NCBI GenBank assembly: GCA_019234815.1
Contig: JAFALA010000035.1
Span: forward strand, 1-37,614
DNA length: 37,614 bases
Reading direction: 5' to 3'
Origin: Burkholderiaceae bacterium
Lineage (GTDB): Bacteria > Pseudomonadota > Gammaproteobacteria > Burkholderiales > Burkholderiaceae_C
The notes below the pieces were generated by a model that saw nothing but the letters and a program-made list of their open reading frames with translations, searched no databases and was not told the DNA's origin. Positions 1-8,699 of this stretch are shown in pieces. The translations under genes and the position numbers were made by a program. Each line of letters starts with the position of its first letter. Positions within the stretch are counted from its first letter, which is position 1.

Positions 1-1538
1 CCACCCACCGTCACATAGTTATTGCCGCCCACGCTGTAGCCCGGCACGCCGCCCTGCAGCCCACGCAAATCGGTCATGCCCAGCTTGACACCCAGCGACT
101 GGCCAAAGGTATCGGAGGCCTCGACCATGCGCGCCTCGATCAGGACCTGGCGCACCGGTACATCGATCTTGGCCACCATGGCCATGATTTCGTCCAGCTT
201 GGAGGGAATGTCGTTGATGAACAGCTGATTGGTCCGGCCTTCGGCGATCACGCTGCCGCGCGACGTCAGGATGCGACTGGAGGGACCACCAGCACCACCG
301 GTTGCCCCCCCGGTTCCGCCGCCCACGCCGCCTGCCGCCAAGCCCGGTGCCTGGCCCATCAGCGCCTTGGCCACGTCGTCAGCCTTGGTGTAGTTGAGTT
401 GGATCGACTGCGTACGCAGCGGCTCCACCTGGGCAATTTGCGCCTTGGATTCCAGGTCCAGCTTCTCCTTGGCAGCCAGCTCGTCCTTGGGCGCGATCCA
501 CAGCACATTGCCCTGCTTGCGCAGGCCCAGGCCGCGCGACTGCAGGATGATGTCCAGAGCCTGGTCCCAGGGCACATCCTTCAGCCGCAGGGTCACGCTG
601 CCCGTCACTGAATCGCTGGTCACGACGTTGAAGTTGGTGAAGTCGGCGATCACCTGCAGCAGCGCCCGCACTTCGATGTTCTGGAAATTCAGCGACAGCT
701 TGTCGCCCGCAAAACCAGGGCCCGAGGTCAGCTTGTTGGGATCGACCTTCTGCGGCCGCACTTCCAGCACGAACTGGTTGTCGCTCTGGTAGGCGCTGTG
801 CTCCCAGGCCCCCTTGGGCTGGATCAGCAGCCTGACCTTGTCGCCATTCTGCGTGGCGACCACGGTCTGCACGGGCGTGCCAAAGTCGCTCACGTCCAGC
901 TTGCGGCGCAAGCTCTCGGGCAGTTGCGTGTGCGGGAATTCGACCACCAGGCTCTGGCCCTGCTGCTGAATGTCCACCCCCACCTGCTCGCTGGGCAGGT
1001 TGACGATCACACGGCCCGCGCCCTCCTGGCCGCGACGGAAATCGATGTCCTTGATGGCCATCGTGTCGGTATTCATGCTGGGCGCGAAATGCAGGGGCAC
1101 GGACTTGCCGGCGTCGGCCGCATGCACCGCCGGTGCTTCGAGAAACACCAGCAGGTCCTTGCCGTCGATCTCGGCGTGATACGCGGAAGACTGGCGCAGG
1201 TTCAGCACCACGCGCGTGCGCTCGCCCGCCTGCGCCACGCTGGCAGAGCGCAGATTGCCCTGATTGATGTCGACGCTGTTGCGGCCCAGGGCATTGCCCA
1301 CGCCGGGAAGGTCGATCGCAATGCGCGGCGGGGTCTCAATGGCGAACCCTTTGGGCACGGCGCCCAGGGCCTCACTCAACTCGATCCGGATGACCTCCAC
1401 GCCCGCCTGCTGCGTGGCATTGATGGATCGGATGGTGTTGTCGGCCTGCGCGCCGGCCGCGCCCATGACGCCGACACAGACACCCGCCAACCAATGACGC
1501 CATTGCCCCATGCCAAATCTCTCCTGCAAGTTCTTCAT
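1..1538 (-). CDS. pilQ: Type IV pilus secretin PilQ (C-terminus beyond window)
   Basis: PilQ is the outer-membrane secretin through which type IV pili are extruded. About 512 residues are visible from the N-terminus; the C-terminal secretin barrel runs off the left edge. The ATG at 1538 overlaps the pilP stop (ATGA) and is preceded by GGAGAAGG, so it is preferred over the ATG at 1511. A signal peptide (MGAAGAQA-like end) is followed by AMIN-type beta-rich repeats, a secretin/TonB short N-terminal domain (motif FQNIEVRALLQVIADFT), N-domains with LNYTKADDVAKAL, a Gly-rich linker (around 960-1110 nt into the gene), and the start of the secretin domain with VRQVLIEARMVEA. It is last in pilMNOPQ and so translationally coupled to pilP. 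The identity is secure from motifs and context. Confidence 0.95.
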   Translation of the reverse strand, partial: MKNLQERFGMGQWRHWLAGVCVGVMGAAGAQADNTIRSINATQQAGVEVIRIELSEALGAVPKGFAIETPPRIAIDLPGVGNALGRNSVDINQGNLRSASVAQAGERTRVVLNLRQSSAYHAEIDGKDLLVFLEAPAVHAADAGKSVPLHFAPSMNTDTMAIKDIDFRRGQEGAGRVIVNLPSEQVGVDIQQQGQSLVVEFPHTQLPESLRRKLDVSDFGTPVQTVVATQNGDKVRLLIQPKGAWEHSAYQSDNQFVLEVRPQKVDPNKLTSGPGFAGDKLSLNFQNIEVRALLQVIADFTNFNVVTSDSVTGSVTLRLKDVPWDQALDIILQSRGLGLRKQGNVLWIAPKDELAAKEKLDLESKAQIAQVEPLRTQSIQLNYTKADDVAKALMGQAPGLAAGGVGGGTGGATGGAGGPSSRILTSRGSVIAEGRTNQLFINDIPSKLDEIMAMVAKIDVPVRQVLIEARMVEASDTFGQSLGVKLGMTDLRGLQGGVPGYSVGGNNYVTVG

Positions 1539-2089
1539 TGTCCCTTCTCCTGCAATTGGAGCGTATTGGTCCGTTCCGTCCATTCACCGGCGGCGTCTTG
1601 AACGACCTCGCGCAGCTCCAGTGCGGTCTCGGAAATCTTGAGGATCCGCCCGAAATTCAAGCCAAGATGATCGCCGACCTTCACCTGATACAGCAGGCTA
1701 TCCACCTTCAAAAGGGCATAACGCTGTTGATCGCGCGTCAAGCTGCCCACCATGCTCATGTTGTCGAGCGGGAACAGCTCCAGGGGCTCACGGCGCCGAT
1801 TCATTTCGGCGGCCAGCAAGGAGTTCACCTGCCCGGACTCCTGCTTGACCGCCACGCTCAGCTTCTGCGTGCTGAAAGGATCGGTGCCAGTGGCCACCTC
1901 ATACGCCTGCGGGTGAAACTTCTTGGGCGGAATCAGGGGCGCCACATTGGGGTGGGCGTCTTTCTTCTGCTGATCCATCCACTGCTGCAATTCATCCTGG
2001 TCGGACGTGCAAGCCGCAAGCAGCGCGGTCCCCAGCAGCAGTGGAAGAAGGGCGCGATGCATGCGCTTGAAGCTCGGATTGCCATTCAT
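1535..2089 (-). CDS. pilP: Type IV pilus inner-membrane lipoprotein PilP
   Basis: PilP is a periplasmic lipoprotein that links the PilN/PilO inner-membrane platform to the PilQ secretin. The 184-residue product begins with a lipoprotein signal peptide whose lipobox LAAC puts the lipidated Cys at residue 27. A flexible N-terminal part follows (including RRREPLELFPLDNM), then the C-terminal beta domain with YALLKVDSLLYQVKVGDHLG, typical of PilP. Its start overlaps the pilO stop by 4 nt and its stop overlaps the pilQ start, so the genes are translationally coupled. Length and position are normal for the family. Confidence 0.95.
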   Translation of the reverse strand: MNGNPSFKRMHRALLPLLLGTALLAACTSDQDELQQWMDQQKKDAHPNVAPLIPPKKFHPQAYEVATGTDPFSTQKLSVAVKQESGQVNSLLAAEMNRRREPLELFPLDNMSMVGSLTRDQQRYALLKVDSLLYQVKVGDHLGLNFGRILKISETALELREVVQDAAGEWTERTNTLQLQEKGQ

Positions 2090-2784
2090 TTGCGCGGTGC
2101 TCCGGCTTTGGCTGCGGCTGCGGCGGCCTTTTTCTGCGCCTCGACCTCACTCGGATCGAGGTAGCGGTAGGTGCGCGCCGTCGCTTCCAAGGCCAGCACG
2201 CCAGGCTGGTCCTTGTTGAGGCCGGCGACCAGGCTCATGTTGTTCAAGGTCACGATGCGCGACAGGTTGGCCACGTCAGCGGCAAACGCGCCGACGTCGT
2301 GGTAATGGCCCGTCACACGCACCGAGATCGGCAGTTCGGCGTAGTAATCCTTGACGACTTCCTGCCCTGGCCTGAACAGCTCGAACTGCAGGCCGCGCCC
2401 AATGCCCGCATTGTTGATGTCGGACAACAGCGCGTCCATTTCCGCCTTGCCAGGGAGCTGCTTCTCAAGCTGGTTCACATACTCCTCCACCTGGCTTTTC
2501 TGCTTGCGCAGCTCAGGCAGGTTCACGGCCTGCGCCAGCTTCTGCGTGTAGTCCTGGCGCAGCACGGGCTCGCGGTCGATCTCGCTCTGCAATGCTGTCT
2601 GTTCATCCGACAGCAGCACAAACCAGGCGATCAGGATCACCGAAACCGTGACCCCCGCGCAAGCGGCCAGCTTGGGCGCCAAAGGCCATTGACCCGGCTC
2701 CTTGGGATCCAGCCCCTTGAACTGATCTGCGAAGGCCTGGAAGCGGGCGTTCAGATCGAAGTTGAGAGATTTGATGGTTGCCAT
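2086..2784 (-). CDS. pilO: Type IV pilus assembly protein PilO
   Basis: PilO is a bitopic inner-membrane protein that pairs with PilN and PilP to form the alignment subcomplex. The 232 residues show a cytoplasmic N-terminus, one membrane segment (about residues 43-61, VTVSVILIAWFVLL), a periplasmic coiled coil (about 65-115, rich in Gln/Glu/Lys with LRKQKSQVEEYVNQLEKQL), and a ferredoxin-like C-terminal domain containing ELPISVRVTGHYHDVGAFAA, a recognisable PilO stretch. The tail is Ala/Lys-rich. It starts 4 nt after the pilN stop within the same operon. Confidence 0.94.
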   Translation of the reverse strand: MATIKSLNFDLNARFQAFADQFKGLDPKEPGQWPLAPKLAACAGVTVSVILIAWFVLLSDEQTALQSEIDREPVLRQDYTQKLAQAVNLPELRKQKSQVEEYVNQLEKQLPGKAEMDALLSDINNAGIGRGLQFELFRPGQEVVKDYYAELPISVRVTGHYHDVGAFAADVANLSRIVTLNNMSLVAGLNKDQPGVLALEATARTYRYLDPSEVEAQKKAAAAAAKAGAPRK

Positions 2785-2788
2785 GAGC

Positions 2789-3403
2789 TCAAATCTTTGG
2801 AGATGACGCGGCCTTGGAAGCAGACCCAGCGGCAGCCATGGCCTGCGTGCTCTTGATCAGCACCCGCATGGAAAACTCGAACAGACGCTTTTGATCGCGC
2901 CCGGTCGTGGCCAGATTGGCCAGCTTGACTTCCACCAACTCTGGCTGATAGAGCCATTCCGAGCCGCGCGAGGCGTTGCGCAGGAATTCCGAAACGCGCT
3001 CGTTGGTCTGCGCAATGCCGGAGATGGTGATCCGCTTGTCCTCCTGCTTGATGGAGGTGAGATAGACGCCTTCCGGCGTTTGGCGCGCCAGTTCATTGAG
3101 CAGGTTGACCGGTGTATTGCGATCCGACTGCAGATCTTCCACCGCGCCCTGCCTGGCCTTCAGCGCATCAATATCGGCCCGCAGTTCCTTGATGTCCTTG
3201 ATCTGTGACTCCAGGCCATGAATTTCATTGTTCAGGAATTCATTGCGCTGGCGCTGCTGAACCGTCATTTCCTCCAGCAACAGCATCACCAGCAACACCA
3301 CGGCGATGCCCGCGGCGGCGGCAATGCCCAAGGAGACGAAAAATGCGATCTTGCGCCTCTTGCGCTTCTCTTCGCGGTGCGGCAGAAGGTTGATCAGAAT
3401 CAC
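2789..3403 (-). CDS. pilN: Type IV pilus assembly protein PilN
   Basis: PilN is a bitopic inner-membrane protein whose short cytoplasmic N-terminus binds PilM. The first residues, MILINLLPHREEKRKRRK, hold the conserved INLLPHRE PilM-binding motif. A membrane segment follows at about residues 23-44, then a coiled coil (about 48-90) and a fimbrial-assembly domain (TPEGVYLTSIKQEDKRITISG). The 204-residue length fits the family. The ATG overlaps the pilM stop (ATGA), so it is coupled to pilM. Confidence 0.95.
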   Translation of the reverse strand: MILINLLPHREEKRKRRKIAFFVSLGIAAAAGIAVVLLVMLLLEEMTVQQRQRNEFLNNEIHGLESQIKDIKELRADIDALKARQGAVEDLQSDRNTPVNLLNELARQTPEGVYLTSIKQEDKRITISGIAQTNERVSEFLRNASRGSEWLYQPELVEVKLANLATTGRDQKRLFEFSMRVLIKSTQAMAAAGSASKAASSPKI

Positions 3404-4479
3404 TGGAAGAACCTCCGCATCGCCAGGCCGCAGGCTGTCAGGTAGGCAGGAGCCTCCCGGCGCAGGCGCGCCTCCCGGACCGCCGAGCCCAGAACCATCT
3501 GATCAAAAGGATTCACCACCGTGCAGGCAAAGCTGGTCAAGGCGGTGACGCGCTCCTTCAAGCCAGGCAGGGTCGCCGTGCCGCCCGCCAGCATCACATA
3601 GTGAACCTTGTGGTGCGGCGTACTGGTGAAGAAGTACTGCAGGGCGCGGCCGATCTCCTGCGACAGGCTGTCGACAAACGGCTGCAGCACCGTGGTGTTG
3701 AAGTCCTCAGGCAAGTCGTTGTTGAGCTTCTTTTGCTCCGCTTCCTCGAAGGAGAAACCATACTGGCGCGAAATCAGCTGCGTCAGCTGCGACCCGCCAA
3801 AGGCTTGGTCGCGGTCATACAGCATCTCGTCGTCGCGAAGCACCTTCAAGCTGGTGGTATCGGCGCCGATCTCGAACAAGGCCACCAGCGCATCCTTGCC
3901 TTGATTGGGCAGCGCGGCGATCAGCCGGCTCATGGCCATACGGGAGGCATGCGACTCGATATCCAGGATGACCGGCTTGAGACCGGCCGCTTCGGCCAGG
4001 CCCTGGCGGTCCTGGACCTTGTCCTTGCGCGACGCTGCGATCAGGACCTCGACATCTCCCACCGACGTCGGGCTGGGCCCGACCACGCAGAAATCCAGGC
4101 TCACCTCGTCGAGCGAAAAGGGGATGTACTGATTGGCCTCGGCCTCGACCTGGATTTCAAGCTCCTCCTCGCGCAAGCCCGCCGGAAGCATGATTCTCTT
4201 GGTGATCACCGCCGACTGAGGCATGGCCAGCACGGCCTCGCGCGTCTTGGTACCGCTGCGGGTCACGGCGCGGCGCACGGCATCGGCCACTTCCTCGAAC
4301 TTCTCGATCTGGCCGTCGACGATCCAACCCTTCTCGAAGGACTCCATCGCGAAACGCTCCAACACCATCTCGCCATGCTTGCCTTGGCCCAGTTCCACCA
4401 GCTTGACGCTGGAAGAACTGATGTCCAAGCCAAGCATGGGCGGATGCTTGCGCCCCAGCAATACGTCAAGAAATCCCAT
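3400..4479 (-). CDS. pilM: Type IV pilus actin-like ATPase PilM
   Basis: PilM is a cytoplasmic actin-like protein that binds the PilN N-terminus and nucleotide. Its 359 residues open with the family's MLGLDISSSSVKLVELG phosphate-1 region. The second half has ALFEIGADTTSLKVL (phosphate 2) and VMLAGGTATLPGLKERV (adenosine region). It is the first gene of the pilMNOPQ operon and is divergent from mrcA. The 338-bp region between the two starts must hold both promoters. The annotation is secure. Confidence 0.96.
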   Translation of the reverse strand: MGFLDVLLGRKHPPMLGLDISSSSVKLVELGQGKHGEMVLERFAMESFEKGWIVDGQIEKFEEVADAVRRAVTRSGTKTREAVLAMPQSAVITKRIMLPAGLREEELEIQVEAEANQYIPFSLDEVSLDFCVVGPSPTSVGDVEVLIAASRKDKVQDRQGLAEAAGLKPVILDIESHASRMAMSRLIAALPNQGKDALVALFEIGADTTSLKVLRDDEMLYDRDQAFGGSQLTQLISRQYGFSFEEAEQKKLNNDLPEDFNTTVLQPFVDSLSQEIGRALQYFFTSTPHHKVHYVMLAGGTATLPGLKERVTALTSFACTVVNPFDQMVLGSAVREARLRREAPAYLTACGLAMRRFFQ

Positions 4480-4817
4480 GACGTGTATCCCCCAAAAATG
4501 CGCCGATTTTGCGTCGTCGTTGCATCAGGCCCATGCGCTACCCATGTACCCGCCTGTGCAGCCCGCCTATGCAGCAATACACAGACTTGTTAATAAATTA
4601 CTTGAATGCTAGCAGTAAAGTCTATGAATTCCCATGGGAATCTCCAGCCCCCTGGTAACACCACGTTGCAAAACATACACGCAACCCGACGCCAAAAGAA
4701 GCAGAGAAACCATGCCCCGCGGCCGGCGACAGCATATAGCAGCCTGCCCCCGCCAGATTGAATGACACGAATTCAAGCCCAGGGCCTTCCTATAATGAAT
4801 CCCTAGCCGGGAGCAAC
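4480..4817. promoter_or_regulatory. Divergent intergenic region pilM / mrcA
   Basis: This 338-bp region has no gene that I can support. It separates the divergent pilM and mrcA starts. An AT-rich patch around 4585-4625 lies upstream of pilM and is the likeliest place for its promoter, but I could not fix convincing -35/-10 boxes for the minus strand. On the plus strand a perfect TATAAT occurs at 4791-4796 (listed separately). Confidence 0.6.
4791..4796 (+). promoter_or_regulatory. -10 element of mrcA
   Basis: A perfect TATAAT sits 21 nt before the mrcA ATG at 4818. The matching -35 region (around 4768-4774) is poor. Transcription would start near 4803, leaving a leader of about 15 nt that still holds the CGGGAG ribosome-binding site at 4808-4813. 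Its position inside the longer reading frame that opens with TTG at 4758 argues for the ATG at 4818 as the real start. Confidence 0.6.
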
Positions 4818-7220
4818 ATGAGCGAAGCCAATAGCAGAAGCAACAGCGACAGCAAGGGGCAAAACAGATCCGCCGCTGACAAACCAGCATCCAATCCTGA
4901 ACTTTTGGGCAAGGCGGGACACCTGCTGAAACGAGGCCTTTTGTGGCTGCTCGGCCTGCTGGCGGGCGCGCTGGCATGCGGGCTGATGCTGCTCGGCCTG
5001 GCGCTGGCGCTGGCCTATCCCAATCTGCCCGACATCTCGGGACTGGCGAGCTACCACCCCAAGCTCCCCATGCGCATTTTGTCGTCGGAAGGCACTGTAT
5101 TAGGAGAATTCGGCGAAGAACGCCGCAATTACCTGCCGATTGCGCAAATCCCGAAAGTCATGCAAAACGCGGTGCTGGCGATCGAGGACGCGCGTTTCTA
5201 TCAGCACGGCGGGGTCGACTACCTGGGCGTCGTCCGGGCCGGGCTGGCCAATGTAGGCGAGGCGCGCAGCCAGGGCGCGTCCACCATCACCATGCAGGTG
5301 GCGCGCAACTTCTACTTGTCGACCGAAAAAACAATGACCCGCAAAATTTACGAAATTTTGCTGGCTCTCAAGATTGAAGCGGCGCTGAGCAAGGAGCAGA
5401 TTCTCGAAATCTATATGAATCAGATTTTCCTGGGCCATCGCGCCTATGGATTTGCAGCCGCCAGCGAGGTGTATTTCGGCAAGCCGCTGAAGGACATTTC
5501 GGTGGCCGAGGCAGCCATGCTGGCGGGCCTGCCCAAGGCCCCGTCCGCGTACAACCCCATCAACAACCCGCGCCGCGCCAAGGTTCGCCAGCAATACATC
5601 ATTGACCGGATGCTGGAAAACGGCTTCGTCACGCCCGAACAGCACGACGAGGCCAAGGCCGAAAAGCTGGTGCTGCGCAACTCGGCCGACAACACCTCGC
5701 ATGCCGAGTTTGTGGCGGAAGCGGCCCGCCAGCTGATTTTCGGCCAGTACGGCGAGGACGCCTACACGCGTGGGCTGGATGTCTACCTGACCATCCATCA
5801 AGATGAACAAACGGCCGCCTACCGGGCATTGCGCCGCGGCATCATGGACTACGAGCGGCGCCAGGTCTACCGGGGCCCCGAGGCCTATGTGGACCTGCCC
5901 GCCGATCCCAAAGACCTGGACACGCGCGTTGCGGAAGTGCTGGCGGACCACCCCGCCAACGACGAGTTGCTGGCGGCCGTCGTGCTGGATGCCGACCCCA
6001 AGAAGGTCACCGTCGCACTGCAAAGCGGCGAGACCTTCAGCATTCAAGGCGATGGTCTCAAGCCCGCCACGTCTGGCTTGTCGGACAAGGGCAACCCCAA
6101 GACCCGCATCCGGCGCGGCGCCATCATCCGCGTCATCAAGAGCAGCAAGGGCGACTGGACCATCACGCAACTGCCCGAAGTGGAAGGCGCCTTTGTCTCG
6201 CTGGACCCGCGCAACGGTCATTTGCGCGCCATGGTGGGCGGCTTCGATTACGCCAAGAACAAGTTCAACCATGTCACGCAGGCCTGGCGCCAGCCCGGCT
6301 CCAGCTTCAAGCCCTTCATCTACTCTGCAGCCCTCGAAAAGGGCTTCACGCCAGCCACCGTCGTCAACGACGCGCCGCTGTTCTTTGACGCTGGCAGCAC
6401 AGGCAGTCAGCCCTGGGAGCCCAAGAACTACGACGGCACCTTCGAAGGCCCCATGCCCTTGCGCCGCGCCCTGGCCAAGTCCAAGAACATGGTGTCGATC
6501 CGCATCCTGCAATCGATTGGCGTCCACTACGCACAGGACTGGATCACCCGCTTCGGCTTCGACGCTGACAAGCATCCGCCCTACCTGACCATGGCGCTGG
6601 GCGCCGGATCGGTCACGCCCATGCAGATGGTGCAGGCCTATGCCGTGTTTGCCAACGGCGGCCTGCGCATCACGCCGCAGCTGATTGCCAAGGTGACCGA
6701 CCACCAGGGCCGCGTGCTGTACCAGGCGAGCGACAGCGAACCGACCGAGCACGCACGCGTCATCGACGCCCGCAACGCCTTCATGATGAGCAGCCTGCTG
6801 CAGGAAGTGACGCGCAGCGGCACGGCCGCCAAGGCGCAGGCACAACTCAAGCGCCCCGACATTTACGGCAAGACCGGCACGACCAACGACTCCATGGACG
6901 CCTGGTTTGCGGGCTACCAGCAGGAGGTGGCCGCCGTGGTCTGGATTGGCTACGACACGCCGCGAAAGCTGGGCGACCGTGAAACCGGCGGCGGACTGTC
7001 GCTGCCCGTCTGGATCGAGTACATGAACTTCGCCCTGCGCAACGCGCCGGTGTCGGAGCCCGCCGCGCCCGAGGGCGTCGTACAAATCAACGGCGAATGG
7101 TTTTACGACGAATATTCAGGCACGTCGGCCATACACGCCCTGTCCAACGACGAAGGGCACATTCCCGACAGCGCCAACGAACAGGAAAAGAAAAGCATCC
7201 TCGACCTGTTCAAGCACTGA
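4818..7220 (+). CDS. mrcA: Penicillin-binding protein 1A (bifunctional)
   Basis: This is a class A penicillin-binding protein that polymerises and cross-links peptidoglycan in the periplasm. The 800-residue product has a cytoplasmic N-terminus rich in Ser/Asn, a membrane anchor (about residues 37-62), a GT51 glycosyltransferase domain (catalytic Glu123 in AIEDARFYQHGG; STITMQVARNFYLS), an OB-like insert typical of PBP1A, and a transpeptidase domain. That domain has Ser495-x-x-Lys498 (GSSFKPF), Ser555-Lys-Asn557 and Lys685-Thr-Gly-Thr (GKTGTTND). The ATG at 4818 follows CGGGAG. A TTG at 4758 would add 20 residues but lies upstream of the apparent -10 box. The location divergent from pilM is conserved in many beta- and gammaproteobacteria. 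Confidence 0.96.
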   Translation: MSEANSRSNSDSKGQNRSAADKPASNPELLGKAGHLLKRGLLWLLGLLAGALACGLMLLGLALALAYPNLPDISGLASYHPKLPMRILSSEGTVLGEFGEERRNYLPIAQIPKVMQNAVLAIEDARFYQHGGVDYLGVVRAGLANVGEARSQGASTITMQVARNFYLSTEKTMTRKIYEILLALKIEAALSKEQILEIYMNQIFLGHRAYGFAAASEVYFGKPLKDISVAEAAMLAGLPKAPSAYNPINNPRRAKVRQQYIIDRMLENGFVTPEQHDEAKAEKLVLRNSADNTSHAEFVAEAARQLIFGQYGEDAYTRGLDVYLTIHQDEQTAAYRALRRGIMDYERRQVYRGPEAYVDLPADPKDLDTRVAEVLADHPANDELLAAVVLDADPKKVTVALQSGETFSIQGDGLKPATSGLSDKGNPKTRIRRGAIIRVIKSSKGDWTITQLPEVEGAFVSLDPRNGHLRAMVGGFDYAKNKFNHVTQAWRQPGSSFKPFIYSAALEKGFTPATVVNDAPLFFDAGSTGSQPWEPKNYDGTFEGPMPLRRALAKSKNMVSIRILQSIGVHYAQDWITRFGFDADKHPPYLTMALGAGSVTPMQMVQAYAVFANGGLRITPQLIAKVTDHQGRVLYQASDSEPTEHARVIDARNAFMMSSLLQEVTRSGTAAKAQAQLKRPDIYGKTGTTNDSMDAWFAGYQQEVAAVVWIGYDTPRKLGDRETGGGLSLPVWIEYMNFALRNAPVSEPAAPEGVVQINGEWFYDEYSGTSAIHALSNDEGHIPDSANEQEKKSILDLFKH

Positions 7221-7239
7221 CCGTCCACCGCCATTGACA

Positions 7240-7599
7240 TCATTGAGGTGCGGCGAACACCAGCGACGCACCTGACTGCGCGCTGGCTTGCGCCGACAGC
7301 AGGGCATGAAACTCGCGCCCCTCGCGCGAAAGCCATTGGCCGTCTGCCCAGTGAAAGTGGTAGCCGCCGGAACGGCTGGCCAGCCATAGCTCATGCAAAG
7401 GCGGCTGCGTGTTGATCACGATCTTGCTGCCGTCGGGAAAACTCAATTCCAGCAGGCCTCCGGTCCGATGAGTGTCGATGTCGATCACGTCGGCATCCAG
7501 CCAGGCATCCACGGTCTTTTCAATGCCGTCGAGGACCGAGGACGTCAGGACGAAATATTGGGCGTCCGTCAAAGATTGCGGCGGCTGCGTGTGGGTCAT
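7240..7599 (-). CDS. cyaY: Iron-sulfur cluster assembly protein CyaY (frataxin)
   Basis: CyaY is the bacterial frataxin, a small acidic cytoplasmic protein that binds iron and modulates cysteine desulfurase during Fe-S cluster assembly. The 119 residues show the acidic first helix (VLDGIEKTVDAWLDADVIDI), the beta-sheet stretch GGLLELSFPDGSKIVINTQP, and HELWLASRSGGYHFHW, which are hallmarks of the family. The C-terminal extension is Ala/Ser-rich. It converges on mrcA with only 19 nt between stops, and is divergent from the lipoprotein gene at 7678. Confidence 0.95.
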   Translation of the reverse strand: MTHTQPPQSLTDAQYFVLTSSVLDGIEKTVDAWLDADVIDIDTHRTGGLLELSFPDGSKIVINTQPPLHELWLASRSGGYHFHWADGQWLSREGREFHALLSAQASAQSGASLVFAAPQ

Positions 7600-7677
7600 G
7601 AAGAGGAAACCTTTTTAGGGCTGGGCGATTCGGGCGCCAAGCCATACCATCTCGGCTTGAACCATTCGCTCCAAAAA

Positions 7678-7890
7678 ATGAACAAGATATTGCGCCCAAG
7701 TTTAGTCGCCGCCCGTCGCCGCCCCGAAAAGCCCTCGTCGAGACCTCACTTTCTGTGGCCTGCACTGGGGCTGGGGCTCGGATTGGGCCTGTTGCTGTGC
7801 GTGAGCGCATGCGGCCAAAAAGGGCCGCTCACGCTGCCTCAAGCGGCGCCGCCCGCGCCAGCGGCAAGTGCCTCGGGCAGCGCGAATTAG
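7678..7890 (+). CDS. lptM: LptM-like small lipoprotein (YifL family)
   Basis: This is a 70-residue lipoprotein. A basic N-terminus and hydrophobic stretch (about residues 26-43) lead into the lipobox VSAC with Cys45. It is followed at once by GQKGPL, the signature of the LptM/YifL family that associates with the LptD-LptE lipopolysaccharide translocon. The tail is Ala/Pro/Ser-rich. The ATG at 7678 has no good ribosome-binding site, so the start is not certain. The gene is head-to-head with cyaY, as in relatives, but the lysA gene that usually follows is absent; a minus-strand gene converges 18 nt downstream. Confidence 0.85.
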   Translation: MNKILRPSLVAARRRPEKPSSRPHFLWPALGLGLGLGLLLCVSACGQKGPLTLPQAAPPAPAASASGSAN

Positions 7891-7908
7891 CACGGAACAG
7901 CCTGCGCC

Positions 7909-8658
7909 TCAGTGCCTGCCGCAGCCACCGCCTATCGTCACCCCATGGGTGATCCGCTGATACGTGCCATCGGCTTTCATGGCGGCAAGCGCCTGTGAAA
8001 ACCGCTCGGCCATCCCGCGCCCCGCCGCCTCGGCGTGAAACGCCACATAGACATCCAGCCGGGACACGGACTGGTTGGAGTCATATTGCATGAGCGGCAG
8101 CAGCCCCTTGGCCTCGAACGCCTTGACGCCCGTTTTTTCATCCAGGATGAACGCGTTCAGATGGCCAGCCATCAATTTTTCGATATTGATCTCATCCGAT
8201 TTGGCCATTTCGAATTTGAGCCCCGGATGATCCATTATCTCTGGCGCATAGGGGTAGCCCCTGGTAATTCCCACCCGTTTCCCTTCGAGATCGCTGAGCG
8301 TCTTCAAAAACGGGGAGCCCTTGCGGGTAAATACAAAATCTTCCTTGCAATCGATGGACTCCTGCGTGCGCGCAGGCTTCTGACCGAGTGCGAAATTGAG
8401 ATCGACAGCCGGAAAAACGGCGTCGTATTGGCCATGCGCAAAATCGTCGATGGCACGCGTGGGTGGCAATACGTTGATATGAATGCTGGTTCCGGTGCGG
8501 CGCGCCATTTCATTGATCAAATCGATGAACACCCCTTTGCTGTCACTCTCCACATGCATGGGAATCAGATACGTCGCGAACTCCACGGCAGCGCCGGCCG
8601 AGGCGCCGAACGACATCGCCAGCAGCACGCCGAGCCATCCAACAAGGGTTCGATTCAT
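7909..8658 (-). CDS. Periplasmic solute-binding protein (family 3 type), orphan
   Basis: This 249-residue protein carries a signal peptide ending near AGA-AV (about residue 24) and a two-lobe solute-binding fold of the SBP_bac_3 type. Visible features are VFIDLINEMARRTG early in lobe 1, GKRVGITRGYPYAPEI at the lobe crossover, and MAERFSQALAAMKADGTYQRI near the end. Cys103 and a Cys close to the C-terminus could form a disulfide. No permease or ATPase gene lies nearby. It is the second gene of a pair, 41 nt after a membrane diguanylate cyclase. I infer that it is a ligand sensor for that enzyme rather than a transport component. The ligand cannot be predicted. Confidence 0.8.
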   Translation of the reverse strand: MNRTLVGWLGVLLAMSFGASAGAAVEFATYLIPMHVESDSKGVFIDLINEMARRTGTSIHINVLPPTRAIDDFAHGQYDAVFPAVDLNFALGQKPARTQESIDCKEDFVFTRKGSPFLKTLSDLEGKRVGITRGYPYAPEIMDHPGLKFEMAKSDEINIEKLMAGHLNAFILDEKTGVKAFEAKGLLPLMQYDSNQSVSRLDVYVAFHAEAAGRGMAERFSQALAAMKADGTYQRITHGVTIGGGCGRH

Positions 8659-8699
8659 TCAAGTCACCATATCCATCTTGAAGGCGGGATCGCCGCAAT

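Noticed and set aside
4758-4817. TTG start 20 residues upstream for mrcA
   Set aside because: The perfect TATAAT at 4791 lies inside this extension, and the ATG at 4818 has a good ribosome-binding site.
5100-7085. 661-codon frame antisense to mrcA
   Set aside because: It has no recognisable motif and is a mirror of the codon bias of mrcA.
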